A stretch of DNA of 64,000 nucleotides, taken from Williamsia phyllosphaerae. GTDB lineage: Bacteria > Actinomycetota > Actinomycetes > Mycobacteriales > Mycobacteriaceae. The DNA lies in assembly GCF_014635305.1 (NCBI RefSeq), contig NZ_BMCS01000001.1, forward strand, positions 1,240,001-1,304,000. The letters are read 5' to 3'. A model generated the notes under the pieces. The model made no database searches and was not told the DNA's origin. It saw only the letters and a list, made by a program, of their open reading frames with translations. Below, piece after piece: positions 17,556 to 27,097 of this stretch (positions within the stretch are counted from its first letter, which is position 1; every line of letters begins with the position of its first letter). Made by a program: the position numbers and the translations under genes.

Positions 17556-19766
17556 GTGGCAGTAGTGGACGAGCGCGGCCATTCGCCGCGTGATGAGCCG
17601 CCTCCGGCTGAGGAGTTCGGCCGCCAGCCCCCTCAGGACCTCGCTGCCGAGCAGTCGGTGCTGGGCGGCATGCTGCTGTCCAAGGACGCCATCGCCGACG
17701 TGCTCGAGGTGCTCCGTCCCGGCGACTTCTACCGCCCGGCCCATCAGGCCGTGTACGACGCGGTGCTCGAGCTGTACGGCAAGGGGGAGCCCGCAGACGC
17801 CGTCACGGTGTCCGCGGAGCTCGACCGGTCCGGCGAACTGCGTCGCGTCGGTGGCGCGCCGTACCTCCACACGCTGATCGCGACGGTGCCGACCGCGGCC
17901 AACGCCGGCTACTACGCGGAGATCGTCGCCGAGAAGGCGACGCTGCGGCGTCTCGTCGAGGCAGGCACCCGGATCGTGCAGTACGGATACGCGGGCGCCG
18001 ACGGCCAGGATGTCGCCGAGGTCGTCGATCGCGCGCAGGCCGAGGTGTACGAGGTCACCGAGCGCCGCACCGCCGAGGACTACATCCCGCTCGAAGAACT
18101 GCTGCAGCCGACCATGGACGAGATCGACTCCATCGCCTCGCGCGGCGGCATCTCGCTGGGTGTGCCAACGGGTTTCGCGGACCTCGACTCCGTCACCAAC
18201 GGTCTGCACCCGGGGCAGATGATCATCGTCGCCGCCCGTCCCGGTGTGGGCAAGGCACTCGCGCTCGACACCCCGCTGCCCACCCCGCACGGTTGGACCA
18301 CGATGGGCGAGGTGAAGGTCGGCGATCGTCTGATCGACGCCGACGGCTGCCCGACGCGCGTGGTCGCGACGACCGAGGTGCTCACCGATCGCCCCTGCTA
18401 CGAGGTGGAGTTCTCCGACGGATCGGTGCTCGTCGCCGACGAGGAGCACCAGTGGGTCACCGAGTCCGACGGGGTGAGCACGGTGCAGACCACCGGCGCC
18501 CTCCTCGACCAGGTCGGTACCGTCGCCGTCCGCAACGCCCAACCCCTCGACCTCCCGCGCAGGCGTTTCGGGTATGGCCCGTACACCGTTGCGGCGCTGG
18601 CGGGCATGGCGTTCGACGATCACGAGATCGGCATGCGGATCGATGCCGAGGGCCCGGTCGACGTCATGGCGTTGATGTCGGATCTCGGTGGACGGGTGCC
18701 CTATGAGTACCTCCGCGGATCCGTCGCCCAGCGGCGTGCGTTGTTGGCGGGTCTGCTCGACGCCCGCGGCATCGTCGACGACGACGGCTGGATCACCGTG
18801 CCCGCGGCGACCCAGCACATGAGCACCGTCATCGGCGACCTCGTGGCCGGTCTCGGCTACAGCTTCCGGCGTGCCGCCACCGGGTGGCTGCGTGTCGACG
18901 CGGACGACGATGTGTTCACGGTGCATCGGAAAGCTGTTCGCCACAAGGAACTTCGTCGTCAGAGCGGGCTCCGCTGCATCGTGTCGATACGTCCGGTGGA
19001 CAGCGTCCCGGTCCGCTGCGTCCAGGTGGACAACCCGCGGCAGATGTACCTCGCCGGCGAATCGATGGTCCCGACGCACAACTCGACGCTCGCCATGGAC
19101 TTCGTGCGCAGTTGCTCCATCACCCACCACATGACGAGCGCCTTCTTCTCCCTGGAGATGGGCAGGACCGACATCGTCATGCGTCTGCTCTCGGCCGAGG
19201 CCAAGATCAAGCTCGCCGACATGAGGTCGGGCCGGATGACCGACGACGACTGGACGCGCCTGGCACGCCGGATGGGCGAGATCTCCGAGGCGCCCCTGTT
19301 CATCGACGACTCACCCAACCTCACCATGATGGAGATCCGCGCCAAGGCCCGAAGGCTCAAGCAGCGCAACGATCTCAAGCTCGTGGTCATCGACTACATG
19401 CAGCTGATGAGCTCGGGCAAGAAGGTCGAGTCCCGCCAGCAGGAGGTCTCGGAGTTCTCCCGAAGCATCAAGCTGCTGGCCAAGGAGCTCGAGGTTCCCG
19501 TCGTCGCGATCAGTCAGCTCAACCGTGGTCCCGAACAGCGCACCGACAAGCGGCCGATGGTGTCCGACCTGCGTGAGTCGGGCTCGCTGGAGCAGGACGC
19601 GGACATGGTCATCCTGCTGCATCGCCCCGACGCGTTCGAGCGCGACGATCCCCGGGCCGGCGAGGCCGACATCATCCTGGGCAAGCACCGTAACGGCCCC
19701 ACCGCGACGATCACCGTCGCACATCAGCTGCATCTGAGCCGCTTCGTCGACATGGCCAAGGGCTGA
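17556..19766 (+). CDS. dnaB: Replicative DNA helicase DnaB with intein
   Basis: DnaB is the hexameric fork helicase. The precursor is 736 residues; removing the 276-residue intein leaves 460, the normal size. The N-terminal domain opens PPQDLAAEQSVLGGMLL; the RecA-like domain has Walker A split by the intein (GARPGVGK | STLA region), LVVIDYMQLM as Walker B and GDADM/HRNGP motifs late on. I chose the GTG at 17556, preceded by GGGAGAGG and matching the mycobacterial start (AVVD), over an open frame reaching 17406. The gene follows its usual place after rplI. Function depends on splicing, since the break lies in the ATP-binding loop. Confidence 0.97.
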   Translation: MAVVDERGHSPRDEPPPAEEFGRQPPQDLAAEQSVLGGMLLSKDAIADVLEVLRPGDFYRPAHQAVYDAVLELYGKGEPADAVTVSAELDRSGELRRVGGAPYLHTLIATVPTAANAGYYAEIVAEKATLRRLVEAGTRIVQYGYAGADGQDVAEVVDRAQAEVYEVTERRTAEDYIPLEELLQPTMDEIDSIASRGGISLGVPTGFADLDSVTNGLHPGQMIIVAARPGVGKALALDTPLPTPHGWTTMGEVKVGDRLIDADGCPTRVVATTEVLTDRPCYEVEFSDGSVLVADEEHQWVTESDGVSTVQTTGALLDQVGTVAVRNAQPLDLPRRRFGYGPYTVAALAGMAFDDHEIGMRIDAEGPVDVMALMSDLGGRVPYEYLRGSVAQRRALLAGLLDARGIVDDDGWITVPAATQHMSTVIGDLVAGLGYSFRRAATGWLRVDADDDVFTVHRKAVRHKELRRQSGLRCIVSIRPVDSVPVRCVQVDNPRQMYLAGESMVPTHNSTLAMDFVRSCSITHHMTSAFFSLEMGRTDIVMRLLSAEAKIKLADMRSGRMTDDDWTRLARRMGEISEAPLFIDDSPNLTMMEIRAKARRLKQRNDLKLVVIDYMQLMSSGKKVESRQQEVSEFSRSIKLLAKELEVPVVAISQLNRGPEQRTDKRPMVSDLRESGSLEQDADMVILLHRPDAFERDDPRAGEADIILGKHRNGPTATITVAHQLHLSRFVDMAKG
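18255..19082 (+). other. Class 3 intein in DnaB Walker A loop, with decayed endonuclease
   Basis: Bases 18255-19082 encode 276 residues, from Ala1 after GVGK to the His-Asn end before Ser+1. It begins ALALDTPLPTPHGWTTMGEV. Ala1 rules out the usual N-S acyl shift, and the residues of class 3 inteins are present: Trp67 (DEEHQW), Cys255 (VRCVQVDN) and Thr274 in VPTHN, with His275 and Asn276. The middle retains one LAGLIDADG-like motif, LAGLLDARG (164-172), with the catalytic Asp replaced by Arg, and the first motif is unrecognisable, so homing activity is probably lost. The same site carries an intein in some mycobacteria. Confidence 0.92.
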
Positions 19767-19809
19767 CGACGATTTCTGCGGTACCGGCCGGTGATGGGAT
19801 GATCTACCC

Positions 19810-21474
19810 ATGACCGCAACGCTCGTCGCGAAGAATGTGGCCGGCGGCTACGCGCATCGCACCCTGTTCGAGGGACTCGACGTCACCGTCGCTCCCGGCG
19901 ACGTGATCGGGGTGGTCGGCGCCAACGGTGCAGGTAAGAGCACCCTGCTGCGGATCCTGGGCGGAGACCTCGCGCCGCTTGACGGCACCATCAGCCTGGC
20001 TCCGGCCGACGCGTTCGTCGGCTGGTTGCCGCAGGAACACGAGCGGGTGCCCGGCGAGACGGTGGCTGCCTACACCGCCCGCCGCGCCGGATGTACCGAG
20101 GCGACACAGGCGATGGACGACGCCGCCGCGGCCCTGGCCGACCCGGATCTCGTTGCCGCAGGAGACGATCCGGCAGATGTCTACGCCGCAGCCCTCGACC
20201 GCTGGCTCGCATCCGGCGCCGCGGATCTCGAGGAACGCCTTCCGGCGGTACTCGCCGACCTCGGCCTCGACACCGACGCGGTTCGGCCCGACTCGACCCT
20301 GATGACCGCCCTGTCCGGTGGGCAGGCGGCCCGGGTGGGTCTCGCCGCTCTGATGGTCTCGCGTTTCGACATCGTCCTGCTCGACGAACCCACCAACGAC
20401 CTCGACCTCGACGGCCTCGCCCGGCTCGAGGGCTTCGTGCAGAACCTCCGTGGCGGGGTCGTCCTGGTCAGTCACGACCGAGAGTTCCTGGCCCGCAGCG
20501 TGACCCGGGTGCTCGAACTCGACCTGGCTCAGAACACCACCACGGTGTTCGGTGGCGGATACGACAGCTACCTCGAAGAACGCGAGACCGCCCGGCGACA
20601 TCGTCGCGAAGAGTACGAAGAGTTCGCCGAGAAGAAGGCCGACCTCGTGGGACGCGCCCGCACGCAGCGGGAATGGTCCAGCCAGGGCGTGCGCAACGCG
20701 ATGAAGAAGTCGCCGGACAACGACAAGATCCGTCGAAAGGCCGCTGCGGAGTCGAGTGAGAAGCAGGCGCAGAAGGTCCGACAGATGGAGAGCCGGATCG
20801 CGCGTCTCGACGAGGTCGTCGAGCCACGCAAGGAATGGTCGCTCGAGTTCACGATCGGATCCGCGCCCCGCTCGTCCTCGGTGATCGCCACTCTCGACGA
20901 CGCCGTCGTACGGCAGGGCAACTTCGTCCTCGGGCCGCTGTCGCTACAGATCGACGCGGGAGAGCGGGTCGGCATCACCGGACCCAACGGTGCCGGGAAG
21001 TCGACCTTCCTGCGCCTGCTCCTGGGTCGTCGCGAACCCGACGAGGGTCGCGCAAGTCTGGGCGCCAACGTCGCGATCGGCGAGATCGACCAGGCACGCG
21101 CGGACTTCGCCGGGACGGGCAAGCTGGTCGACCGATTCGAGCAGCGCGTACCGACCTGGACCACAGCGGATGTGCGAACACTGCTCGCCAAGTTCGGATT
21201 ACGCTCCGACCACGTCGACCGCCCGGTTGACGGGCTGTCCCCGGGCGAGCGCACCCGCGCGGGCCTGGCCCTACTCCAGGCCGTCGGAACCAACGTGCTC
21301 GTCCTCGACGAGCCGACCAACCATCTCGATCTGGCCGCCATCGAGCAACTCGAACAGGCGCTGGACAGCTACGACGGCACCCTGCTGCTGGTGACGCACG
21401 ACCGGCGAATGCTGGAGAACGTCCGGCTGGACCGATCACTGCACGTCGAGAACGGCCGCATCACCGAGGGGTGA
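19810..21474 (+). CDS. ABC-F family ATPase
   Basis: The 554-residue protein has two ABC ATPase domains and no membrane segments. Domain 1 has GANGAGKST, LSGGQ and LLDEPTNDLD; domain 2 has GPNGAGKST, the variant LSPGE and LDEPTNHLD. A charged linker of about 80 residues (near 255-335) connects them, as in ABC-F proteins that enter the ribosomal E site and act on stalled or drug-bound ribosomes. Whether this one gives antibiotic resistance or is housekeeping cannot be told. It begins 43 bases after dnaB. Confidence 0.92.
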   Translation: MTATLVAKNVAGGYAHRTLFEGLDVTVAPGDVIGVVGANGAGKSTLLRILGGDLAPLDGTISLAPADAFVGWLPQEHERVPGETVAAYTARRAGCTEATQAMDDAAAALADPDLVAAGDDPADVYAAALDRWLASGAADLEERLPAVLADLGLDTDAVRPDSTLMTALSGGQAARVGLAALMVSRFDIVLLDEPTNDLDLDGLARLEGFVQNLRGGVVLVSHDREFLARSVTRVLELDLAQNTTTVFGGGYDSYLEERETARRHRREEYEEFAEKKADLVGRARTQREWSSQGVRNAMKKSPDNDKIRRKAAAESSEKQAQKVRQMESRIARLDEVVEPRKEWSLEFTIGSAPRSSSVIATLDDAVVRQGNFVLGPLSLQIDAGERVGITGPNGAGKSTFLRLLLGRREPDEGRASLGANVAIGEIDQARADFAGTGKLVDRFEQRVPTWTTADVRTLLAKFGLRSDHVDRPVDGLSPGERTRAGLALLQAVGTNVLVLDEPTNHLDLAAIEQLEQALDSYDGTLLLVTHDRRMLENVRLDRSLHVENGRITEG

Positions 21475-21491
21475 GTGTGCGCCGGGGTGAC

Positions 21492-22067
21492 TCAGCCGAG
21501 AGATGTTGTCGCGTCTCGTAACTCGGCAAGTGCCGCCAGTGCGTGTGGGGCAAGACCGGTGTCGTCGACGGGGTTCTCCGACCAGCGGGCGTAGCCGCGT
21601 TTGAAGGCGAGAACGCCCAGCTCCGCCGCGAGATGTGCGAGAGGGTCGGCGACTCCGCGGGCCACCAGGGCCTCGGTCATCGCGGCCGCGAGACCCACGC
21701 TCTTGAGGGCGTCACGTTCCTGCAGCTCGGTGCTCGCCGCCACCGCGGCCTTCAACCGGGGCCCGAGCTCCCGGTTGGCCGGACCCATCTCACCGGACGC
21801 CCGCTCGAGGCCCGCCGCGACGGCCTCCAGGGGACTCGCCCCCGCCGGGGCCTCGCCGATCCCCTCGGCCAGCAGTCGGCTCAGCGTCTCCTGTCCGGCG
21901 ACCAGCAACTCGCGCTTGTCCGAGAAGTGCCGGAAGAACGTGCTCTTGGTGACACCGGCACGTTCGGCGATCTGGGCGACGGTCGTCGCGTCGTAGCCCT
22001 GCTCGGTGAACAGGTCGACCGCTGCGACGACGAGTCGCTGGGTCGCACCGGGTTGCCATCGAGCCAT
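21492..22067 (-). CDS. TetR-family regulator
   Basis: The 191-residue protein has the TetR helix-turn-helix at about 12-58 (VVAAVDLFTEQGYDATTVAQ, TKSTFFRHFSDKRELL), followed by a helical ligand-binding part. It is divergent from an epimerase-like gene 86 bases away, with two matching inverted repeats between them. It probably represses that gene and itself. Its ligand is unknown. Confidence 0.92.
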   Translation of the reverse strand: MARWQPGATQRLVVAAVDLFTEQGYDATTVAQIAERAGVTKSTFFRHFSDKRELLVAGQETLSRLLAEGIGEAPAGASPLEAVAAGLERASGEMGPANRELGPRLKAAVAASTELQERDALKSVGLAAAMTEALVARGVADPLAHLAAELGVLAFKRGYARWSENPVDDTGLAPHALAALAELRDATTSLG

Positions 22068-22085
22068 GGGTCGATACTAGTCGAC

Positions 22086-22132
22086 GGGACAACAGTCCCA
22101 TCACGGGTGTACGGTGACGGGACAACTATCCC
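22086..22132. promoter_or_regulatory. Paired TetR operator candidate
   Basis: GGGACAACAGTCCC (22086-22099) and GGGACAACTATCCC (22119-22132) are near-palindromes repeated 33 bases apart, about three helical turns, each followed by ATCAC. They lie between the divergent TetR and epimerase-like starts. Confidence 0.65.
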
Positions 22133-22153
22133 ATCACTCGTCAGGACATCACC

Positions 22154-23035
22154 ATGCACGTATTCGTCACCGGAGGTACCGGCACCATCGGGTCGCCCGT
22201 GGTCGATGAACTCATCGGCAACGGCCACACGGTCGTGGCGCTGGCCCGATCCGAGAGTTCCGCGCAGGCCCTCGACCGGGCGGGAGCGACGACGGTCCGC
22301 GGCGAACTCGCCGACCTCGACCTCTTGCGAAAGACGGCCGCGTCGGCCGACGGTGTCGTCAGTCTGGCGTTCGGGCGGGACTACAGCAGCGCGGACGCAC
22401 TGACCGCGGGAATCGCCGAGGAGGGGGCCGCGCTCGCCGCGCTGGGGGAGGCGTTGATCGGCTCCGACCGCCCGCTGGTCACCGTGTCGGGGACGCCGTG
22501 GGTGCCGGGTCGTGCGTCCACCGAAACCGATCCGCTCCCCACCGAGGGGCCGGTCGGGGGCCGCGCGGTGTCGGTCAATGCGTTGCTGGCGTTGGCGTCT
22601 CGCGGTGTGCGTGCGTCGGCTGTCCGGATGCCGCGCACGGTTCACAACGACGGCCAGGGTGGATTCGCCGGGCTGCTCACCCAGGCGGCCCGGCGCACCG
22701 GGGTGGCCGGCTATCCGGGCGACGGGACCCAGCGCTGGCCGGCGGTGCACGCCCTCGATGCGGCCGTCCTGTTCCGGCTGGTGCTCGAGACGGCGCCCGC
22801 GGGGACGGCGTGGCACGCGGTCGCCGACGAGGGGGATGCGGTGCGCGACATGGCCGCGATCATCGGTCGACGTCTCGGACTCCCCGTCGAGTCGGTGCCC
22901 GACGACACGTTCGGCCCCTTCGGTCCGATCTTCGCGATGGACCAACCGTCGTCGGCCGCACACACGCGCCACGCCCTGGGATGGGAACCGACACACCCCG
23001 CGTTGCTCGCCGACCTCGAGAACATCCGGCTCTGA
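22154..23035 (+). CDS. NAD(P)-dependent epimerase/dehydratase-like (atypical SDR)
   Basis: The 293-residue protein begins with the Rossmann motif VTGGTGTIGSPVVDEL (GxxGxxG) and contains the extended-SDR-like sequence of later strands. The catalytic Tyr-x-x-x-Lys is not evident, so the reaction may be unusual. It is controlled, by context, by the divergent TetR through the paired operator. The aldo-keto reductase gene follows after 19 bases and may be co-transcribed. Substrate unknown. Confidence 0.88.
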   Translation: MHVFVTGGTGTIGSPVVDELIGNGHTVVALARSESSAQALDRAGATTVRGELADLDLLRKTAASADGVVSLAFGRDYSSADALTAGIAEEGAALAALGEALIGSDRPLVTVSGTPWVPGRASTETDPLPTEGPVGGRAVSVNALLALASRGVRASAVRMPRTVHNDGQGGFAGLLTQAARRTGVAGYPGDGTQRWPAVHALDAAVLFRLVLETAPAGTAWHAVADEGDAVRDMAAIIGRRLGLPVESVPDDTFGPFGPIFAMDQPSSAAHTRHALGWEPTHPALLADLENIRL

Positions 23036-23054
23036 CGATGCCTACGGTGGGGTC

Positions 23055-23939
23055 ATGACCGTTCCCACCTTCACCCTGAACAACGACGTCGAGATCCCCG
23101 CACTCGGATTCGGCGTCTACCAGACACCGCCGGACGAGACCCGCTCGGCGGTGGCGGCCGCTCTCGAGACCGGCTACCGCCACATCGACACCGCCGCGGC
23201 GTATGGCAACGAGCGCGAGGTCGGCGAGGCCATCCATCGAGCCGACCTCGATCGCGACGAGTTGTTCGTCGAGACGAAGATCTGGATCACCGACTTCGGG
23301 TACGACGCCACGCTGCACGCCTTCGACAAGGCCGCGGGCAAGCTCGGACTCGAGCGTCTCGACCTGTTGATCCTGCACCAGGCGCTGCCCGGAGAGTTCG
23401 ATCTGACCCTGGACGCCTACCGCGCGTTGGAGAAGCTCTACGCCGACGGCAAGGTCCGCGCCATCGGTGTCTCCAACTTCATGCCGGCGCACATCGAACG
23501 CCTGCTCGCCGAGACCGAGGTGGTCCCCGCGATCAACCAGATCGAGGTGCACCCGTACTTCCGGCAGTCCGACCTGCTGACCATCGACAGCGAACACGGC
23601 ATCCTCAACCAGGCGTGGTCTCCCATCGGTGGCATCACCTTCTACCGGGACGGATCGCAGGGGTCGACCCTGCAGGACCCGGTCATCGGCGAGATCGCCA
23701 CCGCGCATTCGAAGTCCGCCGCCCAGGTCATGCTGCGGTGGCACCTGCAGCAGGGCCGTCAGTCGATCCCCAAGTCGGTCACACCGTCGCGGATCGTGGA
23801 GAACTTCGACATCTTCGACTTCGAACTCACCGCCGAGGAACTCGACGCGATCGACGGACTCGACACCGGTGTCCGCGGCGGACCGGAGCCGGAGGACATC
23901 ACGCGGGAGAGCTTCGGCATGGAGATCCCCGACGCCTGA
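23055..23939 (+). CDS. Aldo-keto reductase
   Basis: The 294-residue TIM-barrel protein is NADPH-dependent and reduces carbonyls. The tetrad is visible: Asp in IDTAAAYGNE with its Tyr, Lys in VETKIW and His in LILHQAL. The NADPH segment IPKSVTPSRIVEN is near the C-terminus. I chose the ATG at 23055 where AKR homology begins (MTVPTFTLNNDVEIPALGFG). It probably shares a transcript with the upstream epimerase-like gene and the TetR control. It converges with the GH15 gene. Confidence 0.93.
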   Translation: MTVPTFTLNNDVEIPALGFGVYQTPPDETRSAVAAALETGYRHIDTAAAYGNEREVGEAIHRADLDRDELFVETKIWITDFGYDATLHAFDKAAGKLGLERLDLLILHQALPGEFDLTLDAYRALEKLYADGKVRAIGVSNFMPAHIERLLAETEVVPAINQIEVHPYFRQSDLLTIDSEHGILNQAWSPIGGITFYRDGSQGSTLQDPVIGEIATAHSKSAAQVMLRWHLQQGRQSIPKSVTPSRIVENFDIFDFELTAEELDAIDGLDTGVRGGPEPEDITRESFGMEIPDA

Positions 23940-23972
23940 GGTCCGCGCCCGGCGTCGTGCGTACGACGGGTC

Positions 23973-25877
23973 CTACCGGTTCCGATCGGGCCGCCGGGTG
24001 GGTGCCTCGCCTCCCACGCTGGAGGGGTTGTCGGAGTGGATGGTCAACGCGGCGTTGATGATCGCGAGATGGCTGAGCGCCTGCGGAACGTTGCCCAGGA
24101 AGCTGCCGTCGGCAGGATCGATCATCTCCGAAACCAGACCGACGTCGTTGAGGCATCCGACGAGTTCGTCCATGAGGGCGCGGGCCCGATCCCGCTGGTC
24201 GGTGTGCACGAGCGCCGCCACCATCCAGAACGAGCAGGCGACGAAGCTCGCCTCCTCATCGGCTGCGCCGGTGAACCGATACAGGTGCGGGCCGTCGCCG
24301 AGATCGCGGATGAGGGCGTCGATGGTGCGACGCATGCGATCGCCGCGGTCGAACCCGCTGATCGCGTGCAGCAGGATCGACGCGTCGAGTTCGCCACTGC
24401 CGGGGTAGAACTCGTAGGCGTCCAGCTCATCGGACCAGCAGTTGTCGTCGATCCATCCGGCGATGGCGTCCGCCTCGAACTGCCAGCGTTCGATGGGTCC
24501 GGGGATCTGGCCGATCTCGCCCAGATGCACCGCCTTGGTGAGTGCCTGCCAGCAGCCGAGTTTCGAGGTCGTGTAATGCCGGACGTCCTCGAGTTCCCAG
24601 ATCCCGGCATCGGCACGACGCCACTGGTCGGCGGCCTGATCGGCGATGCTCGTCATGAGTCGGCCGGTCGCGTCGTCCAGGACGTTCCCGTTGTCGACGT
24701 AGAGCTGGACGATGTTGAACAGGTCGCCGTACACCCCGAGTTGCAGCTGACCGCTGGCGCGGTTGCCGCCGACGACCGGTCCGTGACCTCGCCACCCCTC
24801 GACATCGAACTCGGTGACCTCGCTGTCGGGGAGGTGCCCGTCGAGCGCCTGTAGAACGCTGATCTCGTGTCCCTGCGAGCGCAGGACGCGCAGCATCCAG
24901 CTGATGGCGCCGTGCGTCTCCTCGCGGATCCCGAGCTGGAACAAGGCGGTCAGTGAGAAGGCGGCGTCGCGGATCCAGGCGAACCGGTAGTCCCAGTTCT
25001 TGGCCGTGGTCAGGGATTCGGGCAGCGAGGTCGTGGCCGCTGCTGCGACCGCACCGGTGGGTGCGTAGATGAGCTGCTTCAACGCGATCGCGCTGCGTAC
25101 GACCGTCTGTTGCCATGGGCCGTCGTAGTGAATCGACTCCGCCCACTGCTCCCAGTTGCCGATGGTGAGGGTGATCCCCCTGTCGAGGTCCTCGGGGTTC
25201 GGCAGGTGCAGGGGCTCGCGGTTGGTGCTGACCAGCCCGAGCAGGTGCCGTGAGCCGGGGGTCGCGCGATAGTGGGCCACAATGCGGCGCGGGGTGACGT
25301 CGACACCGTCGTCGTGGAGGGTCCGCACTGCCATGGTGACACCGTCCAGGCGCAGCACGGTGCCGTGCACGGTGTCGGAGATCCATGGCGATGCCGTACG
25401 CAGAAGCGTTCCGGGAGCAACGGTTCCGCGGAACTCGACCGTTCCGCTCACGCCGTCGATACGGCGTGCGAGTTCACACCACGGCAGCCGTCCGGCGAGT
25501 CCGGTGTTGAGGGAGTCGGTGATCCGCGCGACACCGTCCGCGGTGTGAAACGTCGTCTCCAGTACAGCGGTCAGCGGGAGGTAGCGACGCGTGATCCGAT
25601 ACGGCACCGTCGGTTCCAGGGCGAGGTAGCCACCCTCGTCGGCGTCGAGCAACGCCGCGAACGGCGGCACCGAGTCGAGATCGGGCAGCGGCAGCCAGTC
25701 GATGCGTCCGTCGCGCGCGACGAGGGCGACCGTGCGCCCGTCGCCGAGGGCCGCGTACGAACGGATGTCGGCGTATCCGCGCTCGTCCCGATCGGTGACG
25801 GGTTGCGGTTCACCGGTGCCGTCACCGGCGCCGCCCGCGAACGGGTCGGCGCCGGAACGGTGTTCGACATCGGTCAC
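23973..25877 (-). CDS. GH15-family glycoside hydrolase (glucoamylase/trehalase-like)
   Basis: The 634-residue protein has an N-terminal beta domain and a C-terminal (alpha/alpha)6 barrel. Hallmarks are SLPESLTTAKNWDYRFAWIRDAAF, DAGIWELED (a catalytic acid candidate) and a later VSEMIDPADGSFLGNVPQALSH. In mycobacteria related GH15 enzymes act as trehalases; starch-type substrates are equally possible. There is no signal peptide, so it is probably cytoplasmic. Its ATG overlaps the stop of the upstream SDR by four bases. Confidence 0.9.
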   Translation of the reverse strand: MTDVEHRSGADPFAGGAGDGTGEPQPVTDRDERGYADIRSYAALGDGRTVALVARDGRIDWLPLPDLDSVPPFAALLDADEGGYLALEPTVPYRITRRYLPLTAVLETTFHTADGVARITDSLNTGLAGRLPWCELARRIDGVSGTVEFRGTVAPGTLLRTASPWISDTVHGTVLRLDGVTMAVRTLHDDGVDVTPRRIVAHYRATPGSRHLLGLVSTNREPLHLPNPEDLDRGITLTIGNWEQWAESIHYDGPWQQTVVRSAIALKQLIYAPTGAVAAAATTSLPESLTTAKNWDYRFAWIRDAAFSLTALFQLGIREETHGAISWMLRVLRSQGHEISVLQALDGHLPDSEVTEFDVEGWRGHGPVVGGNRASGQLQLGVYGDLFNIVQLYVDNGNVLDDATGRLMTSIADQAADQWRRADAGIWELEDVRHYTTSKLGCWQALTKAVHLGEIGQIPGPIERWQFEADAIAGWIDDNCWSDELDAYEFYPGSGELDASILLHAISGFDRGDRMRRTIDALIRDLGDGPHLYRFTGAADEEASFVACSFWMVAALVHTDQRDRARALMDELVGCLNDVGLVSEMIDPADGSFLGNVPQALSHLAIINAALTIHSDNPSSVGGEAPTRRPDRNR

Positions 25878-26767
25878 GGAGTGGGCATCCCACCGTTGAC
25901 GTGCAGGGTCTCACCGATCACATAGCTCGACTCGGGTGAGGCGAGGTAGACGTAGGCCGTCGCGAGTTCGGCCGGTTGTCCCCATCGACCCAGTGGCGTC
26001 TGCTCGCCGACGGTGGGCAGAGCATCCGTCGGCTGTCCGCCCGCAGTCTGCAGGGGCGTCCAGACCGGTCCGGGAGCAACGACATTGACGCGGATCCCGC
26101 GCTCGGCGACCTGCTGTGCCAACCCCTTGAAGAAGGCGTTGATCGAGGCCTTGGTCATCGCGTAGTGGATCAGATGCGGCGAGGGCTGGTACGCCTGGAT
26201 CGACGACGACCCGACGATCGTCGATCCCGGGGGCATGTGCGGCACCGCGGCTTTCACCGTCCAGAACATCGCGTAGACGTTGGTCTTCACGGTGGCGTCG
26301 AACTCCTCGTCGGAGATGTCCTCGATCCGTTCGACGTGCTGCTGCTTGCCCGCGTTGATCACCAGTGCATCGAGGCCACCGAGCTCACGGACCGCGGTCT
26401 CGACGGCGGACCGGCAGTACTCCGCGTCGGTGACATCGCCGGGGATCTTGACGGCCTTGCGGCCGGCCTCGGTGATCAGAGTTGCGACGGCATCGGCGTC
26501 GGACTCTTCTTCGGGTAGGTACGAGATCGCGACGTCGGCGCCCTCGCGGGCGTACGCGATCGCCGTGGCGGCGCCGATCCCGGAGTCGCCGCCGGTGATG
26601 AGGGCTTTGCGTCCCTCGAGACGGCCCGAACCGCGGTAGGTGTCCGCGCCGAGATCGGCTTTGTCCCGCATCTCGGAATCCAGTCCGGCTCCGGGTTGGC
26701 TGACCCTCTTGGGGTCGAAGTCGTCGTACATCGAGCTGGGGTCGCGGAATGTGTATTGATCGGTCAT
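25874..26767 (-). CDS. Short-chain dehydrogenase (YghA-like, stress-type)
   Basis: The 297-residue SDR has a 45-residue charged N-terminal extension (about 1-45), the nucleotide-binding TGGDSGIG and the catalytic Ser (VGSSSIQAY) and YAMTK. This is the layout of the YghA/YtfG-type stress oxidoreductases. I placed the start at 26767, where AGGAGG lies just upstream. It is translationally coupled to the GH15 gene. Substrate unknown. Confidence 0.92.
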   Translation of the reverse strand: MTDQYTFRDPSSMYDDFDPKRVSQPGAGLDSEMRDKADLGADTYRGSGRLEGRKALITGGDSGIGAATAIAYAREGADVAISYLPEEESDADAVATLITEAGRKAVKIPGDVTDAEYCRSAVETAVRELGGLDALVINAGKQQHVERIEDISDEEFDATVKTNVYAMFWTVKAAVPHMPPGSTIVGSSSIQAYQPSPHLIHYAMTKASINAFFKGLAQQVAERGIRVNVVAPGPVWTPLQTAGGQPTDALPTVGEQTPLGRWGQPAELATAYVYLASPESSYVIGETLHVNGGMPTP

Positions 26768-27097
26768 GTCAGGCCTCCTGCAGATGGGACGGCTGGGCTC
26801 GAACATCGAATGCGCACGTCACCAGACGGAAATCGGGACGCGACAATCGAAGAGCGGCGGTCAGCCGCGATGAATGAGTCCCCGCAGAGGTTTGACGAGG
26901 CGACTACTGAGCTACGCGAAGTATCAACGCTGTAATCGTCGACACCATTCCACTGTAACCACGTCTACGGAACGACAGTCCCTCCTCGGGTGCGTGCAGT
27001 GTGCGATGCCAGCCGGTCGTCTCGACCGACCCCGGACATGACGAATCCCGCCACGGTGGGCGGGATTCGCGGTGGTCGAGATGTGGATCGGGTGCGC
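26768..27097. other. Intergenic region upstream of the SDR/GH15 pair
   Basis: The 330 bases hold AGGAGG of the SDR at their left edge and a perfect eleven-base-stem hairpin at 27042-27069. The SDR promoter must lie here, but I could not place its -10 and -35 with confidence. No coding frame looked real. Confidence 0.5.
27042..27069 (-). terminator. Perfect hairpin after the 37-residue gene
   Basis: Arms CGAATCCCGCC and GGCGGGATTCG pair perfectly over 11 bases around a six-base loop, 28 bases beyond the stop of the small membrane gene. It lacks a long U tract. Confidence 0.65.
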
